From the NCBI GenBank assembly GCA_000467715.1, contig AJFK01000332.1:1-63975 (forward strand): DNA of 63,975 nucleotides, read 5' to 3'. Source of the stretch: Hysterium pulicare CBS 123377. Its lineage: Eukaryota; Ascomycota; Dothideomycetes; Hysteriales; Hysteriaceae. Within the stretch, counting starts at the first letter, position 1. Each line of letters opens with the position of its first letter. The notes beneath the pieces were generated by a model. The model was not told the DNA's origin and did not search any database. It was given only the letters and a program-made list of their open reading frames with translations. Shown piece by piece: positions 34,665 through 46,343 of this stretch. The position numbers and the translations under genes are program-made.

Positions 34665-37600
34665 ATGGCTCCGTCGTACCTACCTGTGTCGAATCGCGAT
34701 ATCGACACATCTCTATCCCGCAACCCCCGAGCGCAGCCTTCGAGCAAAGGGCAAACTGCCCACATGGCCACGACGACTCTCAAAGTCGAGGGTATGACCT
34801 GCGGAGCTTGTACTTCTTCTATCGAGACGGGCTTCCAAGGTGTCGACGGTGTTGGAAATGTGTCCATCAGTTTGGTCATGGAGCGTGCTGTCGTTTCTCA
34901 CGATCCAAATAGGCTGTCGGCAGAACAGATCAAGGAGATAATAGAAGATCGCGGATTCGATGCGGACGTTCTGTCGACAGATCTTGCGAGTGTGCCACAA
35001 GATGCGGAGGATCATTTCTTGAGCGATTCGGAGGATGAAGGCGTGGACGAACCACAAACTTCTACCACAACCTTGTCTGTTGGAGGCATGACATGCGGCG
35101 CATGCACTTCCGCGATCGAGGGTGCGTTCAAGAATGTCGCAGGGATCAAATCATTCAGCATATCACTTCTATCGGAAAGGGCCGTTATTGAACATGATTC
35201 TAAGGAGATCTCCCCAGAACAGCTGGCAGAAACTATCGAAGATACAGGCTTCGACGCAAAAGTCCTGGATACGGCGACTACTTCGCCGTCAAAACCAAAG
35301 ACCCGTCGTAGTTCGAAAGGGAAAACACTCACAACAACTGTTGCGGTTGAGGGCATGACGTGCGGCGCTTGCACCTCAGCAATCGAGTCTGGATTCAAAG
35401 ATGTAGACGGCGTTTTCCAATTCAATATCAGTCTACTTGCGAACCGAGCAGTTATCGTTCATGATCCCACGAAGCTTTCCGAAGCGCAGATAGTGGAAAC
35501 CATCGAGGATCGAGGATTCGACGCCAAAGTGATATCATCAGTAGATGGAAGTGCACAGACTGTATCATCGAACGCACCGATACACCTGAAGATATACGGA
35601 TTGCCGAATATGAAATCTGCCTCAGAACTAGAGTCTTTGATCCGAGCTGTTCCAGGCGTCTCAACAGCAAGCGTTAACTTCAATACCTCGCGTGCCACCA
35701 TTACACGTCAACCCGCAATTGTCGGGCTTCGCGCAATTGTCGAGGCTATTGAAGAGACTGGATACAACGCCTTGGTAGCCGACTCAGACGACAATAATGC
35801 CCAATTAGAATCTCTCGCTAAGACTAAGGAGATCCAGGAGTGGCGGCGCGCATTCAGGACTTCAGCGATGTTTGCTTTACCCGTCTTCTTGACAAGCATG
35901 GTTTTCCCAATGGTTCTCCCATTCCTCGATTATGGCTCTATTCCCATTATACATGGCATCTGGCTTGGTGACGTCGTATGTCTCATCCTCACTCTTCCTG
36001 TACAATTCGGCATTGGCAGACGCTTTTACAAATCTGCATTCAAATCTATGAAGCATGGCTCACCTACCATGGATGTCCTTGTTGTTCTAGGCACGTCAGC
36101 AGCATTCTTTTTCAGCGTCGCATCTATGCTTGTCTCTGTTTTTGTTCCGCCGCATACAAGGCCTACAACCTTATTCGACACGAGCACTATGCTCATTACG
36201 TTTATTTCTCTGGGAAGATATTTAGAGAACAGGGCAAAGGGCCAAACCTCCAAAGCCCTATCCCGCCTGATGTCTTTGGCTCCTTCCATGGCTACCATCT
36301 ACGCAGATCCCATCGCTGCTGCAAAGGCAGCTGAAGGGTGGGACATGTCTGACGAGAAGAGCGGCAATGATGATATGAATGGCCATGCCGCGGAAGAAAA
36401 AGTCATCGCAACCGAACTTATCGAGGTCGGAGATGTAGTCATCCTCAAACCTGGAGACAAAATACCGGCTGATGGAACAGTCACACGCGGCGAAAGTTAC
36501 ATTGATGAGAGTATGGTCACTGGGGAGGCTATGCCGATTCTCAAGAAGAAAGGAATGCTTTTGATGGCCGGAACGGTGAACGGAGCTGGTCGGCTGGATT
36601 TTGTTGTCACTCGAGCAGGGCGGGACACACAACTCAGCCAGATTGTGCGATTAGTTCAGGAGGCCCAAACAAGCCGTGCTCCCATTCAGCGACTTGCCGA
36701 CACTGTCGCTGGATACTTCGTCCCCATTATCATCACCTTGGGTCTCGCTACTTTCGTCGCTTGGATGGTCCTCAGCCATGTTCTTCCATATCCTCCGAAG
36801 GTTTTCCTCGATCATGCCAGTGGCGGGAAATTGATGGTCTGCGTCAAGCTTTGCATCGCTGTCATTGTCTTCGCCTGTCCTTGTGCACTTGGCCTCGCTA
36901 CACCTACCGCCGTCATGGTTGGTACTGGTGTTGGAGCCGAGCAAGGAATTCTGGTCAAAGGTGGTGCAGCGCTGGAAACGGCCACGTCGATCAATCACGT
37001 CGTGTTGGATAAGACCGGTACTCTCACTGTCGGGAAAATGAGTGTCTCAAAGGCAGACATTCGAGGAGGTTGGACCAGCGACGCTGCCAAAACTCGTCTT
37101 TGGTGGACGCTCATCGGTCTTGCTGAGAATAGCAGCGAACATCCTATTGCTAAAGCAATCGTCCGTGCAGCCAAGGATCATCTTGGACTCGGCCCGGAGG
37201 CAGGTCTTGATGGCAGTGTAGGCGATTTCGAAGCTGTCGTAGGCAAAGGCATCGCGGCGTCTGTCGAAGCTGCCATTTCCCCTGAACGAAAACGTTACCG
37301 CGTCCTCATCGGAAATGCAACCTATCTTTCATCTGAAGGCGTTTCTGTGCCTCAGACTCTGGATGAAGTCCCCATCACGCCCGTAGGCACCGCCAATCCC
37401 AGATCCGTGCCTCAGAACCGCTCCGCAGGCATCACAACCATACACACGGCCATCGGTACTACATATACCGGGTCCTTGGCCCTATCCGACACTATTAAAC
37501 CATCCGCTCGTGCCATGGTCCTCGCCCTCTCTCGTCTCGGCATATCGGCATCCATCGTAACAGGTGATACCAGTTCTTCGGCCCTTGTTGTTGCCTCTCA

Positions 37601-38243
37601 AGTCGGTATCGATGCCGCCAATGTCCATGCTTCGGCCACTCCCTCCGACAAAAAAGAAATCATCGCCGACCTTCAATCCCGCGGTCGCGTCGTCGCTATG
37701 GTAGGAGATGGCATCAACGACTCTCCCGCTCTCGCATCCGCCGACATCGGTATCGCCCTTTCGACTGGTACGGATGTCGCTATGGAAGCTGCAAGCATCG
37801 TTCTCATGAGCACAACCGACCTCCTTGCCATCCCAGCTTCTCTGATCCTCTCGAAGAGTATCTTCAATAGGATAAAGCTGAACCTGGCCTGGGCATGCAT
37901 GTACAACCTCATTGGTCTTCCCTTCGCCATGGGGTTCTTCCTTCCCTGGGGTCTCTCGCTTCATCCTATGGCCGCTGGCTTCGCCATGGCCTGTTCATCC
38001 GTTAGTGTGGTAGCTTCTTCATTACATTTGAAGTGGTGGAAGAGACCTAAGTGGTTGAAGGTTGCCGTGTTGGACCCTGGCGCTGAATTAAGCAACGAAG
38101 AAAGAGAGCGAGAGATGAGGGTGCATAGTGGCGAGAGTATGGTCAGGAAAGTTCGGGAGTGGGTGGGTGAGAAGATTAGGGAGAGGGGGAGGAAGAGGGA
38201 AGACGTTGAGTATACGCCATTGAGGGATATGGGGGAGGTGTGA
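34665..38243 (+). CDS. CCC2: Copper-transporting P1B-type ATPase (CCC2/ATP7-like)
   Basis: A single exon of 1,192 codons. Three N-terminal heavy-metal domains carry GMTCGACTS, with CxxC at 46/49, 144/147 and 233/236. A fourth ferredoxin-like repeat (about 295-365) lacks the cysteines. The membrane part has eight helices with the CPC copper site (738-740) in ACPCALGLATP. Catalytic motifs are TGEAMP in the actuator domain, D782-KTGT for phosphorylation, SEHPIAKAI in the nucleotide domain and GDGINDSP (from 1014). CCC2-type pumps move Cu(I) into the late Golgi to load multicopper oxidases such as Fet3-type ferroxidases and laccases. Length and motifs are complete. The start is the first ATG, 34 residues before the first ordered domain. 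Confidence 0.95.
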   Translation: MAPSYLPVSNRDIDTSLSRNPRAQPSSKGQTAHMATTTLKVEGMTCGACTSSIETGFQGVDGVGNVSISLVMERAVVSHDPNRLSAEQIKEIIEDRGFDADVLSTDLASVPQDAEDHFLSDSEDEGVDEPQTSTTTLSVGGMTCGACTSAIEGAFKNVAGIKSFSISLLSERAVIEHDSKEISPEQLAETIEDTGFDAKVLDTATTSPSKPKTRRSSKGKTLTTTVAVEGMTCGACTSAIESGFKDVDGVFQFNISLLANRAVIVHDPTKLSEAQIVETIEDRGFDAKVISSVDGSAQTVSSNAPIHLKIYGLPNMKSASELESLIRAVPGVSTASVNFNTSRATITRQPAIVGLRAIVEAIEETGYNALVADSDDNNAQLESLAKTKEIQEWRRAFRTSAMFALPVFLTSMVFPMVLPFLDYGSIPIIHGIWLGDVVCLILTLPVQFGIGRRFYKSAFKSMKHGSPTMDVLVVLGTSAAFFFSVASMLVSVFVPPHTRPTTLFDTSTMLITFISLGRYLENRAKGQTSKALSRLMSLAPSMATIYADPIAAAKAAEGWDMSDEKSGNDDMNGHAAEEKVIATELIEVGDVVILKPGDKIPADGTVTRGESYIDESMVTGEAMPILKKKGMLLMAGTVNGAGRLDFVVTRAGRDTQLSQIVRLVQEAQTSRAPIQRLADTVAGYFVPIIITLGLATFVAWMVLSHVLPYPPKVFLDHASGGKLMVCVKLCIAVIVFACPCALGLATPTAVMVGTGVGAEQGILVKGGAALETATSINHVVLDKTGTLTVGKMSVSKADIRGGWTSDAAKTRLWWTLIGLAENSSEHPIAKAIVRAAKDHLGLGPEAGLDGSVGDFEAVVGKGIAASVEAAISPERKRYRVLIGNATYLSSEGVSVPQTLDEVPITPVGTANPRSVPQNRSAGITTIHTAIGTTYTGSLALSDTIKPSARAMVLALSRLGISASIVTGDTSSSALVVASQVGIDAANVHASATPSDKKEIIADLQSRGRVVAMVGDGINDSPALASADIGIALSTGTDVAMEAASIVLMSTTDLLAIPASLILSKSIFNRIKLNLAWACMYNLIGLPFAMGFFLPWGLSLHPMAAGFAMACSSVSVVASSLHLKWWKRPKWLKVAVLDPGAELSNEEREREMRVHSGESMVRKVREWVGEKIRERGRKREDVEYTPLRDMGEV

Positions 38244-38570
38244 GAGGCGAGTTATTGTCTTCTGTATGAATTTTGGTTTTTGGAGTTAGTCGGGAGGGAA
38301 GAATACCAAAGAACGTTTTCTTTCGCCACTGTTCATAGCTTCGTTTCCTTGGGTAGAAAGTTCTCCATAGGTACATATATGTCAATATCAATATTGAATC
38401 TACCAGTAGATGATGTCCATGGTCTAATTGTGTGAATGCCAATGTCCTCTAATGCCTACGGTCTAGGATATCAGATGCACCGCTAATATGTGTCAAGTCT
38501 ATATTCCTCCATGCTTTGCCAATAAAACAACCAAAACGCCAGACCCTACCGGAATCCAAGCTCACAGTCT
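38244..38570. other. Convergent 3' spacer
   Basis: It lies between the ends of the copper ATPase and the lipase gene. No gene. Confidence 0.6.
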
Positions 38571-40161
38571 CTACTGTTCGAGCATCTCACCTAGGCTACT
38601 GCCCTCAACTGTGATATCCGAAGGTTTCCCTTCCAAACCGGGAATATTACCAGGCTCCGGGTCGACGGTCAACGCAACCCAGCCTCTCACAGTGCCGGCC
38701 TGTGTCGTCAATATCTTCCAGTCCTGCTCTTTGGTCTTCGAAACAACTCCTTCTATATCGCCCAAATTCTCATCATCTTCCAAGTCCTTCGCAGTCGTGT
38801 CCGCAACCTCAATGCCACTGTTCCTCATAACTTGAAGTGTCGCCCGGGTATTGAGCTTCAACACTCTCTCCGGCTCTTTGGAGCCGAGAAACTTCATTGT
38901 CACCCACGGAAACAAGATTCCGAAATCTGACTGTGAAAGATGAGCCGAAGCAATTGGGTAGAAGAAGTGCGGTCCGGGCTTTGTATGCAGCGGTTTGCTT
39001 GAGCTCGGGGATTCGGAGAGGATACGTTTGGTTTCTTGAAAATGGGACTCCCATTTGTAGAAGGCTTCGCTGAGGATAGCAAGGAGACTGGTGCCCCCGC
39101 GAGAAGAGGCATAGCAGGGCATGGGCTTATCCCGAAGCCATGCTGTGGAAGGGCTCTGGATGGGGAGGCACCACATGTCAAGCATTATGACTGGATTATT
39201 TGGTGTGATCTGCCGCACGATACTCGAAGATGGCGATGGAGTGAACAGAGGTGTGTACCCTTCCTTTTCTTCGTTAAACTCGTGATAGAAAGTAGATTTA
39301 ACGAGTTGGACCATTGTAGAGGCGCCAAAAGAGTGTCCCGCAAATGAGATAGAACCCGGTTCATGTACATTCAATTGATTCTGGAATCTTGACAAAACAT
39401 CTACGGGCTCTTTCTTTCTTGTATTAGGATCAAGATTCTTAACTGTAATCCCCTTGTCGATCTTCAGGAGTGCATCGTAAATAAGGCCAAGTTCCCACAA
39501 TCTGATCTTCAACTGTCCGTCTCTGCCCCCGTACACTTCGGGGCTGGGTTTATGAGGATATCTGTTGTAGCCTATGGTTTTTGCCTCGGTAGTATCTGTT
39601 TTACGAAGGTAGGAGATGGGAGAGCTGCCGTCTCGGTGATCTGGTGCAATGACAACGACTCCGTGACTCGATATAGACCCACAGATGTGGGAGTAGGCAT
39701 TTCTAGAACCACCTAACCCATGCGAGAACAGCATGACGGGCCATCTCTGTGATTGTGTTGGTGCTTCATCTAGTTGAGCATTGCGGTGGACTGGTATGGT
39801 GGTATAGTAGAGCAACTGCGGCGTAAATCTTCGACAGATCAGTTTCCATGAAGCCAAAACAGGGAGACATAGCGCCTTACGTGAATAAATCAGTTAAAGT
39901 CGAATTGGCTCCCAGAAATCGGGCATAGGCTCCCAAGTAGCCTCGCTGTGGACTTGGGATCCATCTTACTGGCCTCTCACGAGATTCTTGGGCGCAAGGG
40001 TAGAAAACGCGGAATGCTACAGTGGATATGTCGTCGGTAGGAGCAGGGCTTGGGGGATCCAGGTCGGCAACTGGGATTTCTACGTCTACAGTGCCCACTC
40101 TGTATTTTCCGGCATATGGCGGAAAGGACGGAGTCGGGTTGAGGCGTGAAAACCAGGCCAT
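38571..40161 (-). CDS. Platelet-activating-factor acetylhydrolase-like lipase
   Basis: Exons on the minus strand: 40161-39881 and 39828-38571 (512 codons). This is an alpha/beta hydrolase. It has the N-terminal GKYRVGTVDVEIP of the PAF-AH (group VII phospholipase A2) family and an oxyanion region LFSHGLGGSR. The nucleophile is S260 in GHSFGAS, followed by the acid D311 in IMLDMW and the base H390 in AHLSQSDF. Fungal members cleave short or oxidised acyl chains from phospholipids. No clear signal peptide, so it is probably intracellular. The last 90 residues are less conserved, with an acidic stretch. The ATG at 40161 was preferred to an upstream in-frame codon because MAWFSRLNP leads directly into the family start. 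Confidence 0.85.
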
Positions 40162-40871
40162 GTCGACTCGTCTATGCTTTGCAGCGGAGCGAAGGAGTTG
40201 CAAGAACAGCTTGCCAGCCGTCGGGATGGTGGCGTTGGTGAGAAGCAGCCTCAGGGGGAAATACTTTTATACGTGGTCGCGTGCTTGCCTTCCGGTCAAG
40301 CCATGACGTCGATTGTATCAGCATTGCCTCCAGGTACGAAATGTCAACCAGCATCTTGGTTCTGCTGATGGCCATGGGAATTCGAATCGTCCATGCTTGG
40401 AAGCATGAGAAACAAGCTTCTGCCAAACATGATGGATTCAGTTTGCAGAAAGTACAGCTTCGTATGCGGCGGCTACAGGCTAATGCTGGCCTAAACGGAG
40501 ACCAAATGCCCCTTCTGCACCATGAGGCTTACGTTAGAGGTCCTGATTGTAGATGCATCGGCTTCTGATTCATCAAATAAACCGCGGGCCAGTAGCAAGT
40601 ACCTAGGCATCTTAAACACAGAATGCTTCGTGCTTCGTGCGACAATCAAGCTCCGTATTCAAATCCAGCATGGCTCTAGCCTTCTCCGATGTTTGGTTCA
40701 AGGCTCCTCGACTGCTACCGTCATCTCCACCTCTACTGACTTCGAACTTCGACATGGTTTTGTGTTGATATCTTTGCACACCCGCATTTACTACTTGTTT
40801 TTCACATGGACGTGCCTTAAGTACAGAGTCGTTTAGAAAACTTCTCCAAAATCCTTATCGTCTTCCTCATC
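40162..40871. other. Divergent intergenic region
   Basis: It lies between the lipase (minus) and the Rab gene (plus). No gene recognised. Confidence 0.5.
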
Positions 40872-42120
40872 ATGGTCCGCCAACGAGCGCTGTCAACGGC
40901 ATCCACCAATTCTGGGTCCAATACTGCAACCGTAGGGGACCAGGTATGGATTACCGCGACTGTAAATATAGCCCTTGGAGTCTGACGGCCTTCTAGGAAC
41001 TTGGTAGCATGTACGATTATCTAGCCAAAATAATTCTGCTGGGACCCAGCGGCTGTGGAAAGTACGCCGTGTCTCACTCCCTCCGTAAACCTCATACTGT
41101 AACTTTAACGCCTGCAAACGTTTAGATCCTGTATCCTCCACCGCTTCATAAAAAACGAATGTAGGCATACTTCTAATATACGGCCCTGCCTCCTTCCTGC
41201 GCCCAGCCACTTTCCTCTGTATCTCACCCTATCCCCGAAACCCTCGCATACTCATCAAATCCCCAGGGCGCATCCTCTCCTCCCAAACCATCGGCGTAGA
41301 ATTCTCTAGCAAAATCGTCCGCATCGGCTCTCCCTCCTCCCGATCTCCTCCCAAACGCATTAAACTCCAGCTCTGGGACACAGCCGGCACAGAACGCTTC
41401 CGTAGCGTGTCGCGCTCCTATTACCGCGGCGCAGCGGGTGCAATCCTCGTCTACGACATCGCTTCGTACAACAGCTTCCAAAGTCTAGGGACATTCTTGG
41501 ATGATGCGCGTGCGCTCGCAAGTCCGAATCTGACGGTCATATTGGCCGGTAATAAAGTCGATGTGGAGGACGCCGGGAGTGGGAGCACGGCTGCTGGCAC
41601 TGGGACAGGAGAAAGCCTGGATGGCGCATTCGGCCTCGGAATACCAGCAACACCGTCCTCCTTCTCCTCTCGCTCGTCCATTCCCCCAAGTCGCGATCGA
41701 TCCAGCACAATCGGCCTGGGATCCCAATCGACTGCAACCCTCGCTCCCGAAGGGCGTGAAGTACCCACCGAAACTGCCTCCCGCTGGGCCTCCTCCCACG
41801 GCATTCCCGTCTCCGTCGAAGTTTCAGCGCTCTCGGGCGATAATGTTGACGAGCTATTTAATCGGCTGGCGAGAACCATACTAACAAAGATTGAACTAGG
41901 GGAAATTGACCCCGATGATCCTGCGAGTGGGATACAATATGGGGATAGCGGAGGATGGGGAGGCTTTGATGATGGGGCTAGTGTGAAGAGTGGTGTTGAT
42001 GGCGGGGAGGGCGCTAGACGGAGGAGAGGGAAGAAAGGAAGAGGTGCTGGTGGTGGAGGCTTGACGGAGTGGGAGGAGGTATTCAGGATTTCGGGACGGA
42101 GGAGGGGAGGTTGTTGTTGA
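40872..42120 (+). CDS. ypt4: Rab GTPase, Rab4/Ypt4 type
   Basis: Exons 40872-40943, 40997-41061, 41126-41160 and 41267-42120 (341 codons). The 35-base third exon and three short introns were placed by protein match: GPSGCGKSC (P-loop), then [18 protein letters not shown] (switch I), [11 protein letters not shown] (switch II), GNKVD and a diverged S-A-L base motif. The order of short exons through the P-loop is usual for fungal Rabs. The C-terminus GGCC fits double geranylgeranylation. Switch I and the Rab4-like SQTIGVEF place it nearest Rab4/Ypt4, which acts in early endosome recycling. An insertion of about 60 Ser/Thr/Gly-rich residues sits between GNKVD and the next conserved strand, making it longer than the usual 200-220. 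Confidence 0.85.
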
Positions 42121-43580
42121 AAAACGGACGGGTAATGGTTCTAGTGGAGCGTTTGAGCGCCGTTGGATTGAGAATATGAGATAAGATGAGATGATCTGGA
42201 GTTTCATGCATAGCCGCGGCGTTTTGAGGTTTACGTCCTTGGAGATGTTCCTTTCTAGTTCGTGAAGACATGCAACGACACTCGTGCCTTTAGGGCTCGA
42301 TGCGTTCACTGGGATCCACCACAACGTAGTAATCATAATTCGTAATTCTTCATCTCATTTAGAAATGCGGCGCAGTTTAACTCTAGGGATAACGTCGAGG
42401 AACTCTATCTATCTATTATCTAGTTCTCTATGGAGTAAAATATCATCTTATCATGTTATTAGATAGGGAAGTAAAGATGAGTCTTTCAGGTCTTAGCTAG
42501 AGTAAGTTAAGTTTGAGGGCATGAGTTATAGGCTTTTCACTAAGTCTAATTTCTCCTCCCAAACAAAAACTATTCAATCTACTAACGAAGATTGGAACAT
42601 CTTAACCTTTACACAGATGAAAATTAAAACATGGTAGGAGCCATGTCATGTAGGTATCGCACAAAGCAACATATTAGACATTCAATCACTGTTACAGGCC
42701 GGGCTTGCATATCTAGCCATAGATCCGTCAAACACTCCTATTCCGACATCAGAGACTAAGAAGCGCACACTAGGTATAAGCAAATGCAGAAAACTGGGCT
42801 ACATATCAACCTCGTAACTACTCCTCTTGCTCTTCCTATAGGTAAACTGTTTGATGTTGGTAATGTGACTCTACGAGAGTATATGGCTCTCAGCTGATGT
42901 CAAATTATCGCCCGCCTAGCCAGCTGTCATTGTACTTGCAGGGAAAATGAAAGCTCAACCTGCTAAATTACTTGTTGTTAAATCTACCAGTTCCCAGAAG
43001 CGGTTTCACGCTGTCACGTGCAGATAAGATATTTATCTACCTAGGTAGCTTGTTTACCACTCAGCACGCACCTTTACTTTCACAATCACCGCACACACTG
43101 ACTCAACTCAAGCGTTTCTGCCAGCGAAGTTGCAGTGTCCACCAAACTTGTCTGCTGATCTGCAATATTTCAATCAAACAAGCAGACAGGTTAGTGTCAA
43201 CCCTTTTTTACGTTAGGTGAAGCATCTCTACGAGCACACCTACCTAGGAGTTTTGAGATTGAGATATTGGTGGCAAACCGCCAACCACGAACAACGCCAA
43301 CCACCTCACCTTCTGCTAACCATTGCCATTCCAACGGCTGTTACAGCTGTTCGCAAAGCCCATCTCATTCCGTTGTACTGAGGTTGTTGTAAACGGCTAC
43401 GGCTATCCAGCTTCGCCTATAAGCATTCCAGCCAATCGAACACTCCCAGTACCTTCAAGGAAGTCTGCTCTGCTGGTCAAAGTGCCAACTTCACCACAAC
43501 TTGAGGCTTCATTCTTCGATTGCATTCTCTTACTCTTACCTTTTCTTCTTCTTACAAACGCCCTCAAATCAGAAGATAAA
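42121..43580. other. Intergenic region, AT-rich on the left
   Basis: The left 800 bases are AT-rich with dense stops and TAG/CTA-rich words. The right part is the presumed promoter and leader of the SRA gene; the frame of that gene is open upstream to 43323 but starts there at a non-ATG codon. Confidence 0.45.
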
Positions 43581-45330
43581 ATGGGTTACGAATTCGACGC
43601 CGAAATGGAGAAGCTTCGTGAAGAAGAGCGAGCTGGCTACGCAAAATACATGCAGTGGATGAAAGCTCAAGACCTAGCAAAGCAACAAGCACATGAGCGA
43701 GAATTGCGCGGTGAAGCACCCGTTCCTCGAACCCTCAATACTGAGATGGATCACCTCTCTGTAGATCCACGTCAATCTGACATCAAGCAGCGAAAGCGTC
43801 ATAGGAGCCCTTCTGCCGACTCTGTTATACCTGACGAGCATGAGGACGGAGAGCTTTTGAGGAGCCTAACAGAAATAGCTTCTCCGCACTCCAACGCCAA
43901 TACCGGGTCGCGAGTCACCAAGAAGCCAAGAGAGGGATCTCGTTTCGACATTCTCCCTTCAGAGTTTCGACTCTCTTCAGCTGCTCCTCAGCGTCCCTCT
44001 CGTCAGGGTAGCATCGCAACTGAGGCTCGTCCGCAAGAACAACAACGCGCCTCTCGCCCAGAGAGAAACGCATCAGAAGTCCGCCCACAGGAGTCTCGTC
44101 GAGCTTCTCGTCAAGAAGAACCACGCCGTGCGTCCCATCAAGACAATATCACCACTGTCGATGTAGTTCCAGCTCAAACGCAGCGCGCCTCTGAGGGACG
44201 CGTTTTACCAGAATGGTATACGAAAATGAACATTCTTGGCCACATGGCACAAGCATTGCTTCGGGACTCATCAGTTTCGGAAACCCAAACAACTTTATCT
44301 AGTTTCAAAGAATGCATGAAACGATGCCAGGAGACTCGGCGCGGTGTGGAACTTAAGGGTCTGTTCGACGAACTACGCATCAAACTTCATAGGCTCGAAT
44401 TCCGTGAGGTCAATGCGGCCATCGTCAAAAAGGCTCGCATGCTCGAGAACAAGATTGGTTTGCCTAAGATCTTCGATTTCAAATGCAGCGAAGGCGTGAA
44501 TTACCCGTGGGATGTGCGTGCCGACGCTGAACAGTTGTACAACCGCTGGGTACTTCAAGTCTTCTCCGTTGACCTTATGCGGGGTATTGTCATTGCAAAG
44601 GGAAAAGGAAAGGCGGCCAAGCGGAACGCAGATAGTATCGACAAGTCATTCATTGGCAGACAGTCTGCCAAATACTATGGGCAAGGTTACTTGGTCAATG
44701 GTCAATGGTGGCCAACTCAGCTCTGCACTGTCCGTGATGGTGCCCACGGTTCCGCTCAAGGTGGTATCTTCGGTGAGACAGGCAAAGGTTGTTATTCTAT
44801 TGTTCTGTCCGGTGGCAATCACTACGGCGATATCGATAACGGAAATGAAATTTGGTATCGGGGCACTGATTCTACTGACGAGAATCTCACAGAGGTATTT
44901 GCCGCATTCTAATTATCTGATTTTCGTACTGATTACTGACATCTATAAAGAATACAAAGCGTATGATGGAGACAGTCGAGACGCCGCAGAATGATCGCCA
45001 ACCCGTCAGGTATATTTGTTTCCTCTCCTCGTTCACCTGCTCAGGGAGACCGCTAACGCTTGCTTAAGGGTCATTCGCTCGTGGAACCTTAGCAAAGACC
45101 AAAACGTCTACCGCCCTGTCCGTGGCTTTCGCTACGATGGTCTATACGACGTCATCAGCTACAAGATTCTCGACGCTTCCAAAGCCATTCACAGCTTTCA
45201 ACTTATCCGCCGGCCGGGTCAAGACCCCATCCGCTACAGAGGCATGGAGGCTCGACCCACTCAGGAAGAAATTGACGCCTACGATGACCTGATAAAGTCG
45301 CAGCGGGGCGTTGGAAGCGACGCTTGGTGA
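43581..45330 (+). CDS. SRA (SAD/YDG) domain protein
   Basis: Exons 43581-44894, 44951-45009 and 45069-45330 (544 codons). The C-terminal SRA domain (about 357-530) has VRDGAHGSAQGGIFG, YSIVLSGG, YGDIDNG, WYRGTD, then R-x-x-R-V-I-R-S-W and YDGLYDV; exon 2 supplies the NTKRMMETVET stretch. SRA domains bind methylated or hemimethylated DNA in UHRF1 and plant SUVH proteins. Here no RING, PHD or SET domain is attached. The N-terminus starts with a charged coiled coil (MGYEFDAEMEKLREEERAG), then a Ser/Arg/Gln-rich segment with degenerate repeats of R-P-Q-E...R-A-S-R, then a helical region (about 215-300). Likely nuclear. It could read DNA methylation in a fungus with repeat-directed methylation, but that is inference. 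Confidence 0.85.
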
Positions 45331-46343
45331 CAGTGACTTCGCACAGAGTCCTAAAACTGTTGCATGCATATCTAACGACGTGACGACTTTCTCAACGGCG
45401 CTTTAGCGGTTCAGAAGCGAATCGCAAAAGTTGATAGGGAGCGACTCGCATCCTTTGGGATAGCATATTGGTTCCTTCTGGATATTACACATGTTTTCGG
45501 TTTTCGGTATGCTTAGTACCCGTTGGTTTGCGAAAGGTCGTCAAATGATCTAAAGTAGGCTCACTAGGAACAGCTGTTCGGTTTTCTTTAGTTGTTGTTC
45601 TCGATGTGCTAGAAAGGGGCTTCTACTTTGTCCTCCTTGATGCACGATACCACTCTCTTAAAAGTTTCGAAAGAAACATCAGACGGGCTTGTCTGCATTG
45701 CGGATTGGCATGTGCCCGTAAAAGCCTATGCTTCTCCCTTACTAGGTACGGACTCCATTGAAGTCTTCTAGTTAGGTATCAAATTTCGAATGTATTGTAA
45801 AACACCCTTTCAGCTATCGCAATACGGTCAGAATGACAGATCAAAAGTGCGTTCGAAATTCAGATTCAAAAGACCGTTTATCAAGTATTTTCGTGACATC
45901 TTTCAATCTCATGTGATGCACATCTTCATTGTCTTGCACAAATGATCAACACAATTGTAACATTCTGTCTCTAGTTAGATTCGAGAGCGATGTCATAAGA
46001 GTCTAATATATTTCAGAATGAGAACTGTAATACCCAGGCTAAGGTCAGCAAGGTTCGTTCACCAGATGAATTGCGGCTGTGGGAGATCTAACCTCAGAAA
46101 GTGACAGTCATATAAGTTTTCCGCCGCATTTAGATGTCGGAGTGCCCGAAGAGCTTACCCTAGCTCATATTCTCGAGTCGCCATTACCATTTCATGATGA
46201 TTCTGCGTAGCCGATAACAGTAGGATCGATATTCAGCGTCCGTAGCATCATGTCCATGGTAAAAGACTACGATTGACAGTTAGCAATAAATTCGACGCAA
46301 GCCAGAGCACCCTTAAACCACCTCCTCTTCCATTCCCATTCAT
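45331..46343. other. Convergent intergenic region
   Basis: One kilobase without a gene between two convergent genes, AT-rich with short ORFs only. Confidence 0.5.

Noticed and set aside
36258-37964. Several minus-strand frames in the copper ATPase
   Set aside because: Shadows of a highly conserved single-exon gene.
41451-41879. Minus-strand frame in the Rab gene
   Set aside because: Antisense to exon 4, which carries conserved GTPase motifs.
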